Source: Actinomycetales bacterium Ga0077552 (GTDB taxonomy: Bacteria > Actinomycetota > Actinomycetes > Actinomycetales > Microbacteriaceae). Taken from it: 16,120 bases of DNA. The DNA lies in NCBI GenBank assembly GCA_001464255.1, contig LNFD01000200.1, positions 1 to 16,120 of the forward strand, given 5' to 3'. Both the position numbers and the translations under genes were made by a program. The notes under the pieces were generated by a model. It saw nothing but the letters and a program-made list of their open reading frames with translations. It had not been told where the DNA came from and did no database searches. This document shows, piece by piece, positions 1 through 5,889 of this stretch (positions are counted from its first letter, which is position 1; each line of letters begins with the position of its first letter).

Positions 1-1
1 G

Positions 2-184
2 GTCGTCGACGCCGAGGCGCGGTTCGCGGATGCGCCCGAGGTGCCGCGGCCCGAGCGCTGGGGCGGGTTCCGCATCGTGCCCGACCGTGTGGAGTTCTGG
101 CAGGGCCGCACCTCGCGCCTGCACGACCGGCTGCTGTTCCACCGCGAGGGCTCGGGCTGGCGCGTCGAGCGCCTGCAGCCCTGA
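2..184 (+). CDS. pdxH: Pyridoxamine 5'-phosphate oxidase, C-terminal fragment
   Basis: This is the last 60 codons of a gene that begins before the window, read in frame from base 2 to a TGA at 182-184. PdxH is the FMN-dependent oxidase that makes pyridoxal 5'-phosphate from pyridoxine or pyridoxamine phosphate in the cytoplasm. The fragment carries the family signature almost verbatim: V-E-F-W-Q-G, four residues later R-L-H-D-R, preceded by a P-x-x-W-G-G-F segment and followed by the usual short tail ending W-R-V-E-R-L-Q-P. The conserved arginine and histidine of R-L-H contact the pyridoxal phosphate product in characterised enzymes. Only the fragment is visible, so the N-terminal half cannot be judged. 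No overlap with the next gene; a 74-nt gap follows. Confidence 0.93.
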   Translation, partial: VVDAEARFADAPEVPRPERWGGFRIVPDRVEFWQGRTSRLHDRLLFHREGSGWRVERLQP

Positions 185-186
185 TC

Positions 187-218
187 GCTCTCGCGGGAAT
201 ACCGCCGGTCGTGAGAGT
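187..218 (+). terminator. Possible hairpin terminator after pdxH
   Basis: Three bases after the pdxH stop an 8-bp stem can form, CTCTCGCG at 188-195 with CGTGAGAG at 210-217 (one G-U pair), with a 14-nt loop. There is no U tract, which is usual for actinobacterial terminators but leaves the call weak. TTGACC at 220-225 just after it could be a -35 box for the next gene, without a convincing -10. Confidence 0.3.
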
Positions 219-258
219 GTTGACCCAGTCGATACATACGCATAGATAGGGGAGACCA

Positions 259-1326
259 GTGGCCATTGCCGACGCGAACGATCTCGAGCTGGGCATCGAC
301 ACCTTCGGTGACGTCACGAACGGGCCCGACGGGCGGCCCTTGCCCTACGGCCAGGTGATCCGCAACGTCGTGGAGGAGGGTGTGCTGGCCGATCAGGTCG
401 GCGTCGACGCCATCACGATCGGCGAGCACCACCGTGACGACTTCGCCGTCTCCGCGCCCGACGTCGTGCTCACGGCCATCGCCGCGCGCACCGAGCGCAT
501 CCGCATCGGCAGCGGCGTGACGGTGCTGAGCTCCGACGACCCCATCCGCGTGTTCCAGCGCTTCGCGACGATCGACGCGATCTCGAACGGCCGCGCCGAC
601 GTCATCATGGGGCGCGGCTCGTTCACCGAGTCCTTCCCGCTCTTCGGCTACGCGCTGCAGGACTACCAGACGCTCTTCGAGGAGAAGCTCAACCTCTACG
701 CCGAGGTGCGCAAGGAGCAGCCCGTCACGTGGCAGGGCTCGACGCGCGCTCCGCTGCAGAACCAGATGGTCTACCCGACGACCGAGAGCGGCGCCCTGCG
801 CACCTGGGTCGGCGTCGGCGGCAGCCCCGAGTCGGTCGTGCGCGCGGCGAACTACGGCTTCCCGCTCATGCTCGCCATCATCGGCGGCCCGGCCGAGCGC
901 TTCGCGCCGTTCGTCGAGCTGTACCACCGCGCGCTCACGCAGCTCGAGCAGCCCTGGCAGCCCGTCGGCGTGCACTCGCCCGGCTACATCGCCGAGACCG
1001 ACGAGCAGGCGATGGAGGAGCTGTGGCCCGCCTACGAGCAGATGTTCGGCCGCATCGGGCGCGAGCGCGGCTGGGGCCCGACGACCTACGCGCACTTCCA
1101 GCAGGAGGTCGAGCACGGTTCGCTCTACGTGGGCTCGCCCGAGACGGTCGCCCGCAAGATCGCGGCCACGGTCTCGGCCCTCGGCATCCAGCGGTTCGAC
1201 CTGAAGTACAGCACGGGCCCGCTGCAGCACGAGAAGCTCATGCGGGCGATCGAGCTCTACGGCACGCAGGTGATCCCGCGCGTGCGCGAGCTGCTCGCCG
1301 AGCGCCTGGTGCCGGCCGGCGCCTGA
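259..1326 (+). CDS. LLM-class flavin-dependent monooxygenase (Atu2307/SP_0267-like)
   Basis: A 355-residue protein of the bacterial luciferase-like superfamily, TIM-barrel enzymes using reduced FMN to oxygenate a substrate. Diagnostic stretches are L-E-L-G-I-D-T-F-G-D-V near the N terminus, G-E-H-H-R-D-D-F at about 55-62, the run V-T-V-L-S-S-D-D-P-I-R-V-F-Q at about 87-100, and G-R-G-S-F-T-E-S-F-P-L-F-G at about 118-130. These match the LLM subfamily typified by Atu2307 (TIGR03858), which has no agreed substrate. Length is normal for that group. The start is GTG 259, chosen because AGGGGAGA lies at 248-255 and the family N terminus begins there. It stands alone between pdxH and a convergent rhodanese gene. 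Physiological substrate and reductase partner are unknown. Confidence 0.88.
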   Translation: MAIADANDLELGIDTFGDVTNGPDGRPLPYGQVIRNVVEEGVLADQVGVDAITIGEHHRDDFAVSAPDVVLTAIAARTERIRIGSGVTVLSSDDPIRVFQRFATIDAISNGRADVIMGRGSFTESFPLFGYALQDYQTLFEEKLNLYAEVRKEQPVTWQGSTRAPLQNQMVYPTTESGALRTWVGVGGSPESVVRAANYGFPLMLAIIGGPAERFAPFVELYHRALTQLEQPWQPVGVHSPGYIAETDEQAMEELWPAYEQMFGRIGRERGWGPTTYAHFQQEVEHGSLYVGSPETVARKIAATVSALGIQRFDLKYSTGPLQHEKLMRAIELYGTQVIPRVRELLAERLVPAGA

Positions 1327-1339
1327 GCGCGCGGCCGGC
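1311..1339. terminator. Possible bidirectional terminator between convergent genes
   Basis: GCCGGCC at 1311-1317 is complementary to GGCCGGC at 1333-1339, with a 15-nt GC-rich loop holding the monooxygenase stop codon. It lies between two convergent genes only 25 nt apart, where a shared terminator is expected. Chance pairing in such GC-rich sequence is a real alternative. Confidence 0.25.
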
Positions 1340-1351
1340 CCGGGCGTCGGG

Positions 1352-1720
1352 CTACGGCCCGGTGACGACGGCGATGCCCGTGGCGCCCGCGGCGCTCTCG
1401 ACGCTGCCGCCGTTCGTGAGGTCGGTGAAGCCGAGGCCGGCCATACGGTCGATCGCCTGGGCCGAGCGGTTGCCGCTGCGGCAGTAGACGTAGTAGCTGC
1501 CCGCGGGGTCGAGCTGGCTCACGAGCGCCTCGAAGTCGGGTGACTGCACGTCGATGTTCACGGCGCCGTCGAGGTGGCCGCTCGCGAACTCGGCGGGGGT
1601 ACGCACGTCGATGACGACGGTGTCGGCATCGAGGGCGACGGGCTCGGTGGGGCTCGCACAGGCGGTCGCGCCGAGCGCGAGGCCGAGGGCGAGCGAGATC
1701 GAGAGCAGGATGCGGCGCAT
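1352..1720 (-). CDS. Rhodanese-domain lipoprotein
   Basis: A 122-residue exported single-domain rhodanese. Residues 1-20 form a lipoprotein signal peptide (M-R-R, a hydrophobic core, then A-T-A before Cys21). The rhodanese domain follows: V-V-I-D-V-R-T-P-A-E-F at about 35-45, G-H-L-D-G-A-V-N-I at about 48-56, and the active-site loop C-R-S-G-N-R with catalytic Cys80. Such proteins carry a sulfane sulfur on that cysteine; here it would act at the outer face of the membrane. ATG at 1718-1720 is preceded by CGGAGGAACC, a good ribosome binding site. A CsoR/CstR-like palindrome sits 37-53 nt upstream, suggesting control by persulfide or copper. The gene diverges from an MFS exporter. Substrate and partners are unknown. 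Confidence 0.9.
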   Translation of the reverse strand: MRRILLSISLALGLALGATACASPTEPVALDADTVVIDVRTPAEFASGHLDGAVNIDVQSPDFEALVSQLDPAGSYYVYCRSGNRSAQAIDRMAGLGFTDLTNGGSVESAAGATGIAVVTGP

Positions 1721-1757
1721 GGTTCCTCCGGGGTCGGTGAGGAGGCCAGCGTACCAT

Positions 1758-1773
1758 ATACCCCCGGGGGTAT
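1758..1773. promoter_or_regulatory. CsoR/CstR-like operator palindrome
   Basis: ATACCCCCGGGGGTAT is a perfect 16-bp palindrome in the 102-nt space between the divergent rhodanese and MFS genes. The layout, ATACC/GGTAT ends around a G/C tract, is the form bound by the CsoR/CstR (DUF156) family of copper- or persulfide-responsive repressors. On the minus strand TATATG (1760-1755) or TATGGT (1758-1753) can serve as the rhodanese -10, so the palindrome would cover the region just upstream of or overlapping the -10. No csoR-like gene is in the window; the regulator is inferred. Confidence 0.65.
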
Positions 1774-1822
1774 TCAGGAGACTCGACGCCACCGCCCGCC
1801 GATGCGGTGCTTGACTGGGCGC

Positions 1823-3199
1823 ATGGTCTCTCCCGCGCTCGACCGCCGCGTGCTCGTCGTCGCGATCCTCGCCGCCTTCGTCGCGTTCCTCGACGGCTCG
1901 ATCGTGACGGTCGCCCTGCCCGCCATCACCGACGAGCTCGGGGGCGGGCTGCCGGTGCAGCAGTGGGTCGTGGATGCCTACCTCATCACCCTCGGAGCCC
2001 TCATCCTGCTCGCCGGCTCGCTCAGCGACCTGCTCGGCCGCGTCGCTGTGCTGCGCATCGGGCTCATCGGCTTCGGCGTGACCTCGCTCGCCTGCGGCCT
2101 GGCACCCACGGCCGAGCTGCTCATCGTCGCGCGCGCGGCGCAGGGTGTCGCGGGCGCGCTGCTCGTGCCGAGCTCGCTCGCGCTCATCATGAGCGCCCAC
2201 CGCGGCGACGGTCAGGCGCGTGCCATCGGGCTCTGGACGGCCTGGACCTCGGCGGCCTTCATCGTGGGCCCGCTGCTCGGCGGGGTGCTCACCGACCTCA
2301 TCAGCTGGCGCTGGGTGTTCGTCATCAACGTGCTGCCGATCGCCGTGACGCTCGTGCTCATGCGGGCGATGCGCAACGAGCCCGCCGCCGTGCGCACTCC
2401 CATCGACGGCCTCGGTGCGGCGCTCGGCGCGGTCGGGCTCGGGGGTGTCGTGTTCGCGCTCATCGAGCAGGCCAACTACGGCTGGTCGTCGCCCGTCGTG
2501 TGGGTGCCGCTCGTCGTGGGCGCCCTGAGCCTGATCGGCTTCATCGTGCGGCAGGCCACGGCGCAGCATCCGATGATGCCGCTGTCGCTTTTCCGTCAGC
2601 GCAACTTCGCCGTCGGCAACCTCGCCACGGTCGCGATCTACGCGGCGCTCTCGGTGTCGGGGCTCGTCATCGTCGTCTACCTGCAGCAGGTGGCCGGGCT
2701 GAGCGCGACCGTCTCGGGGCTCGTGATGCTGCCGCTCACGATCATGCTCATCGCGCTCTCGTCGCGGTTCGGCACGCTCGCGGGCCGCCTCGGGCCGCGC
2801 TGGTTCATGGCGGGCGGCCCCGCGCTCGCGGCGCTCGGCTTCGTGCTGCTGCGGGCCATCGAGACCCCCTTCGACTTCGTCTCGCAGGCGCTGCTCGGCG
2901 TGCTGCTCTACGGGCTGGGCGTCGCGATCACCGTGGCGCCGCTCACCTCGGCGATCCTCGGCGCGATCGAGCCCGAGCGCTCGGGCATCGCCTCGGCCGT
3001 CAACAACGCCCTCGCGCGCATCGCCGGCCTCGTCGCGATCGCTCTGCTCGGGGCCGTCATCGGCACGACCGTCGACGATGCCTGGCTCGATTCCGCACTG
3101 CTGCTGTGCGCGGGGCTCATGCTCGCGGGGGCGCTCATATCGGCGATCGGCATCCAGAACCCCGCGCGCGAGGCCGCGGTCTCCCCGCCCGCCGCCTAG
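1823..3199 (+). CDS. MFS transporter, DHA2 (EmrB/QacA-type) drug exporter
   Basis: A 458-residue polytopic membrane protein rich in hydrophobic helices, consistent with the 14-helix DHA2 family of proton-driven multidrug exporters. Visible family motifs are L-D-G-S-I-V-T-V-A-L-P-A-I at the end of helix 1, the motif A loop G-S-L-S-D-L-L-G-R, R-A-A-Q-G-V-A-G-A (motif B, helix 4), and F-I-V-G-P-L-L-G-G in helix 5 (motif C, antiporter signature). The start is uncertain: ATG 1823 fits the family N terminus and has TTGACT exactly 6 nt upstream, as in the leaderless genes nearby; ATG 1802 in frame would add seven residues. Neither has a ribosome binding site. It shares its upstream region and the palindrome at 1758-1773 with the rhodanese gene. 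Its stop shares bases with that of the convergent UbiA gene. Substrate unknown. Confidence 0.88.
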   Translation: MVSPALDRRVLVVAILAAFVAFLDGSIVTVALPAITDELGGGLPVQQWVVDAYLITLGALILLAGSLSDLLGRVAVLRIGLIGFGVTSLACGLAPTAELLIVARAAQGVAGALLVPSSLALIMSAHRGDGQARAIGLWTAWTSAAFIVGPLLGGVLTDLISWRWVFVINVLPIAVTLVLMRAMRNEPAAVRTPIDGLGAALGAVGLGGVVFALIEQANYGWSSPVVWVPLVVGALSLIGFIVRQATAQHPMMPLSLFRQRNFAVGNLATVAIYAALSVSGLVIVVYLQQVAGLSATVSGLVMLPLTIMLIALSSRFGTLAGRLGPRWFMAGGPALAALGFVLLRAIETPFDFVSQALLGVLLYGLGVAITVAPLTSAILGAIEPERSGIASAVNNALARIAGLVAIALLGAVIGTTVDDAWLDSALLLCAGLMLAGALISAIGIQNPAREAAVSPPAA

Positions 3200-4026
3200 G
3201 CGACGATCGAGCCCGCCGCCCCGGCAAGGGTGAGCACCGCCGCGAGCGCGGCGAGCGTGATGATGCGGAACAGTGCGCGCGATCCCGGCGCGCGCACGAT
3301 GACGACGAGGCCCGCGACGAGCAGGACGAGTGTCGCCCCGGCGCCCACGAGCGTGAGCGGGGTCGCGGGCGCCGCGCCGAGCACGCCGAGAACCCCCGCC
3401 GTGGCGAGAGCGACGAGCGCGACCGCTCCCGCGCCGCGGGCGCCGAGCCGGTGGGGCAGCGCGCGGATGCCGTGACGCCGATCGGCCTCGAGATCGGGCA
3501 GCACGTTGGCGAAGTGGGCGGCGAGGCCGAGCATCCCGCCCATGACGACCGCCCACCACGCGGCGGGCCGGGGCTCCTCGCGGGCGAGCGCGACGAGCAC
3601 GGGCAGCAGCGCGAACGCCACCGCGTAGCAGGCCGTCGCGAGCAGCGTGCGCTTGAGCCCCGCGTTGTAGGCCCAGCCTGCGCCGAGTGCGACGAAGTGG
3701 GCGAGCGCGAACGCCGGGCCGAGGACGAGCGAGAGGGCGAGGGCCGTCGCCGCGGCGCCGATCGCGAGGCCCATGATCGTGCGCGGTCGCACATCGCCGC
3801 GCACCACAGGCTTATCGGTGCGCGCGGCGTCGGTGTCGCGCGCGGCGTCGATCGCGTCGTTCGACCAGCCGATCGACAGCTGGTTGGCGGCCATGATCAC
3901 ACCGATCACGAGCACGCGCCATGGTTCCAGGCCGCTCACGATCGCCAGCAGCACCGTCACGAGCGTCACGACGAAGGAAGGCCCCACGTGCGCCGCGCCG
4001 ATGATCGCCCGCAGCGCTCGTGCCAT
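3196..4026 (-). CDS. UbiA-family prenyltransferase
   Basis: A 276-residue integral membrane protein of the UbiA superfamily, which transfers prenyl chains from prenyl diphosphates to aromatic or other acceptors, using two Asp-rich motifs to bind magnesium-diphosphate. Motif 1 is N-D-A-I-D-A-A-R-D at residues 56-64, followed by D-K-P; motif 2 is D-L-E-A-D at 178-182 with R-R-H-G after it. Around eight or nine hydrophobic segments fit the family. The ATG at 4024-4026 is chosen because TACGAT (4040-4035) lies 7 nt before it and there is no ribosome binding site, implying a leaderless mRNA; GTG 4047 or ATG 4035 in frame are alternatives. Acceptor is unknown; it is not linked to menaquinone genes here. 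The stop overlaps the MFS stop. Confidence 0.88.
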   Translation of the reverse strand: MARALRAIIGAAHVGPSFVVTLVTVLLAIVSGLEPWRVLVIGVIMAANQLSIGWSNDAIDAARDTDAARTDKPVVRGDVRPRTIMGLAIGAAATALALSLVLGPAFALAHFVALGAGWAYNAGLKRTLLATACYAVAFALLPVLVALAREEPRPAAWWAVVMGGMLGLAAHFANVLPDLEADRRHGIRALPHRLGARGAGAVALVALATAGVLGVLGAAPATPLTLVGAGATLVLLVAGLVVIVRAPGSRALFRIITLAALAAVLTLAGAAGSIVA

Positions 4027-4034
4027 GAGGCCCA

Positions 4035-4040
4035 TCGTAG
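4035..4040 (-). promoter_or_regulatory. -10 element of a leaderless promoter for the UbiA gene
   Basis: Minus-strand TACGAT fits the actinobacterial -10 form TANNNT and ends 7 nt before the ATG at 4026, so transcription would begin at or next to the start codon. There is no ribosome binding site. Confidence 0.55.
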
Positions 4041-4078
4041 GCGGCACCCCGGCCCGGGGTCGTCGGGCGACGCGCGGC

Positions 4079-4084
4079 TACCAT
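4079..4084 (+). promoter_or_regulatory. -10 element of a leaderless promoter for the GH3 gene
   Basis: TACCAT fits TANNNT and ends 6 nt before the ATG at 4091; no ribosome binding site precedes that ATG. It is back to back with the UbiA promoter inside a 64-nt divergent gap. Confidence 0.55.
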
Positions 4085-4090
4085 CGAGGC

Positions 4091-5359
4091 ATGCGACGAC
4101 CTGAGCGGCGGCCCCGCGCGATCGGCGCTGTCGTCGCGCTCGCCCTCGTCGCGCTGGCCGGATGCTCGGCCGAGGTCGTGCCCGAGCCGCCGCAGCCCGG
4201 TCGGCTCGTCGGGGCGCCCGCACCGCTCGACCCCGCGCAGGTCTACCTGCAGCAACGCATCGCCGCGATGACCCCCGAGCAGAAGGTCGCCGCTCTCATC
4301 ATGGTGCACGTGCCGGGCACCGACCCGGCCGCGATCCGCGCCGTCGTCGACGCGCACGGCTTCGGCGGCGTCATCCTCATGGGTGACAACGTCGGTGGTC
4401 CGGCCAGCACCGTGGCGTCGCTGACGGGGGCGCTCAGCAGCGAGCCGGGGCTCCCGGTGCTCACGGCGATCGACCAGGAGGGCGGCATGGTGCGGCGCCT
4501 GACCGACGATCTCGGGCTCGCCGCCCGCGACCTGTGGCCGCTCGACCCGTCGGTCGCCGAGCAGGCCTTCGCCGCCCGATCCGCGCTCGTGGCGCAGGCG
4601 GGGGTGCTCATCAACTTCGGCATCGTCGCCGACGTCACGCCCGACCGCGCGTCGTTCATCCGCCCGCGCACGCTCGGTGAGACCCCCGAGGCCGCGGCCG
4701 AGCGCGTCGCCGCCGCGGTGCGCGGCGAGCAGGGCACGGTGCTCTCGACCCTCAAGCACTTCCCCGGGCACGGGGCGAGCCCCGACGACTCGCACGTGAG
4801 CATCCCGCGATCGGGTATCGATCTCGCGACCTGGCGCGCGACGCACGCCGTGCCGTTCGCGGCGGGCATCGCCGCCGGAGCGCCCCTCGTCATGACGGGC
4901 CATCTGCAGTTCGACGCCATCAGCCCGCTGCCGGCCTCGCTCTCGCCGACCTGGATCGACATCCTGCGCACCGAGCTCGGCTTCGAGGGCGTCATCGTCA
5001 CCGACGACCTGCTCATGCTGCAGCGGTCGGGGGTGGCGGCCTACGCCGACCCCGTGAGCAACGCCATCCAGGCCCTCGCTGCGGGAAACGACCTCGTGCT
5101 CTTCGTGCTGCCGGGCGACCCCGCGACGGTCGGCTTCGACCCGGCCGGGCTCGTGGATGCTCTCGCCGCAGCCCTCGCCGACGGGCGGCTCGACGAGTCG
5201 CGCATCGACGCCTCCCTGGAGCGGGTGCTCACGCTGCGACGCGCCGCATCGGGCCTCGAGGGGCCGTTCGTCGACTGCGGGCCGAAGTGCGCGGGTCAGT
5301 CGCCGCGATCGCTCGCGGTGCACGGCATCGACGCGGGCGAGCGTCGCCCCGCCTTCTGA
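4091..5359 (+). CDS. Glycoside hydrolase family 3 lipoprotein, NagZ-like beta-N-acetylhexosaminidase
   Basis: A 422-residue exported GH3 enzyme. Residues 1-24 form a lipoprotein signal peptide with A-L-A-G before Cys25, so it is anchored outside the membrane. The TIM-barrel domain shows I-D-Q-E-G-G at 127-132, K-H-F-P-G-H-G at 222-228 followed by D-S-H at 233-235, and V-T-D-D with the predicted nucleophile Asp305. The K-H-F-P-G-H-G...D-S-H loop, which supplies a His-Asp acid/base pair in NagZ of Bacillus subtilis, favours N-acetylglucosaminidase activity on cell-wall muropeptides over beta-glucosidase. There is a single domain and a short C-terminal tail with C-G-P-K-C. The start is ATG 4091, with TACCAT 6 nt upstream. 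It diverges from the UbiA gene and converges with a small membrane protein gene 9 nt away. Wall recycling role is inferred. Confidence 0.9.
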   Translation: MRRPERRPRAIGAVVALALVALAGCSAEVVPEPPQPGRLVGAPAPLDPAQVYLQQRIAAMTPEQKVAALIMVHVPGTDPAAIRAVVDAHGFGGVILMGDNVGGPASTVASLTGALSSEPGLPVLTAIDQEGGMVRRLTDDLGLAARDLWPLDPSVAEQAFAARSALVAQAGVLINFGIVADVTPDRASFIRPRTLGETPEAAAERVAAAVRGEQGTVLSTLKHFPGHGASPDDSHVSIPRSGIDLATWRATHAVPFAAGIAAGAPLVMTGHLQFDAISPLPASLSPTWIDILRTELGFEGVIVTDDLLMLQRSGVAAYADPVSNAIQALAAGNDLVLFVLPGDPATVGFDPAGLVDALAAALADGRLDESRIDASLERVLTLRRAASGLEGPFVDCGPKCAGQSPRSLAVHGIDAGERRPAF

Positions 5360-5368
5360 GCCGGGCCG

Positions 5369-5629
5369 CTAGAGCGTGGGCAGCTCGAAATCGGTGACGC
5401 GCTCGGGCAACTGGTTGATCGAGACGCCGCGGGGCACGACCTCGGCCGTCGCCGGCTCGATCGTGGCGACGGTCGCGGTGATGGCGCCGAGCACGACGGC
5501 GAGAGTGCCGAGACCGGTCACGATCGCGGTCAGCGGGGTCAGTCGGCGGTGGCGCTCGAGACTGATCATGATGGCGCCGACGAGCATCAGCGTCGCCGCG
5601 GTGATCACCAGTGCGATCATGAGTGTCAT
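5369..5629 (-). CDS. Small two-helix membrane protein, unknown function
   Basis: An 86-residue protein I do not recognise. Residues 5-23 and about 34-55 are strongly hydrophobic and would make two membrane helices joined by a basic loop (L-E-R-H-R-R-L), which predicts a hairpin with both ends outside. The remaining 30 residues (E-P-A-T-A-E-V-V-P-R-G-V...) form a polar tail ending F-E-L-P-T-L. ATG 5627-5629 is chosen because hydrophobic sequence begins there; GGGA a few bases upstream is a weak ribosome binding site. The frame stays open further upstream, but that part reads as low-complexity Arg/Pro shadow. It converges with the GH3 gene. Codon third-position bias supports real coding. Confidence 0.65.
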   Translation of the reverse strand: MTLMIALVITAATLMLVGAIMISLERHRRLTPLTAIVTGLGTLAVVLGAITATVATIEPATAEVVPRGVSINQLPERVTDFELPTL

Positions 5630-5765
5630 CGTTCCCGTCGGGTATCGAGAAACGCGGCACCGCGGGTGACGGGCCGTATTCGGGTGCGGGCGGATGGGGG
5701 CTCCGGCCACCTCCCAGGCTACGCCTCCTGCCCGTCGATCGGCAACCGTTCCCGAGCCGGTCTCG

Positions 5766-5782
5766 CACCCCCTTCGGGGGTG
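5766..5782. repeat. Small GC hairpin in the 5630-5889 intergenic region
   Basis: CACCCCC at 5766-5772 pairs with GGGGGTG at 5776-5782 around TTC, a compact stem-loop. It lies in the 260-nt space between two divergent genes, ahead of the small membrane protein gene on the minus strand. Role unknown: attenuator, RNA structure or none. Apart from this and the box at 5800-5813 nothing else stands out in this gap. Confidence 0.4.
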
Positions 5783-5799
5783 ATTCGGGCGGGGGACCA

Positions 5800-5813
5800 G
5801 GGTCGAAAGTCCC
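5800..5813. promoter_or_regulatory. DosR/DevR-like box
   Basis: GGGTCGAAAGTCCC (minus strand GGGACTTTCGACCC) fits the core of the mycobacterial dormancy regulator box, whose published consensus centres on GGGACTNNAGTCCC. A further GGGAC at 5793-5797 gives a wider GGGAC-N11-GTCCC symmetry. It lies 171 nt from the small membrane protein start and 77 nt before the phosphotransferase start. No DosR/DosS gene is in the window. Confidence 0.4.
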
Positions 5814-5877
5814 GTTCGCGGCGCCGCTCGACTGCTCGACGCGCCGTCGCGCGTCGCCCGCCCCTCGGCGGAGCGGT

Positions 5878-5883
5878 CAGAAT
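5878..5883 (+). promoter_or_regulatory. -10-like element of a leaderless promoter for the phosphotransferase
   Basis: CAGAAT ends exactly 6 nt before the GTG at 5890. GGAG at 5884-5887 is too close to act as a ribosome binding site, so a transcript starting at the GTG is more likely. Confidence 0.45.
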
Positions 5884-5889
5884 GGAGTC

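Noticed and set aside
220..248. TTGACC (220-225) with TAGATA (243-248) as a promoter for the LLM monooxygenase gene
   Set aside because: Spacing is 17 nt, but transcription would begin inside the ribosome binding site at 248-255, leaving it unusable.
1352..3559. A very long open frame on the minus strand (over 700 codons) antisense to the MFS gene, and similar long frames at 1807-4104, 3812-5323, 5719-7152 and 10394-12823
   Set aside because: Their products are Arg/Ala/Gly/Asp/His-rich low-complexity strings without motifs, opposite or out of frame with genes bearing clear family motifs. In DNA this rich in GC, stops are rare in all frames.
3197..4047. GTG at 4047 as the UbiA start
   Set aside because: It places the first residues over the TACGAT -10-like hexamer and has no ribosome binding site; the family N terminus begins close to the ATG at 4026. 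It cannot be excluded.
5700..5830. Possible tRNA or structured RNA, suggested by the hairpin at 5766-5782 and a GGTCGAAAGTCCC stretch
   Set aside because: No acceptor stem, anticodon arm or canonical T loop can be paired around it; the second stretch is better explained as a DosR-like palindrome.
5623..5889. Upstream extension of the phosphotransferase frame by almost 90 codons
   Set aside because: The extension reads as Gly/Pro/Arg low-complexity sequence, overlaps the start of the divergent gene and both candidate regulatory elements, and has no ribosome binding site.
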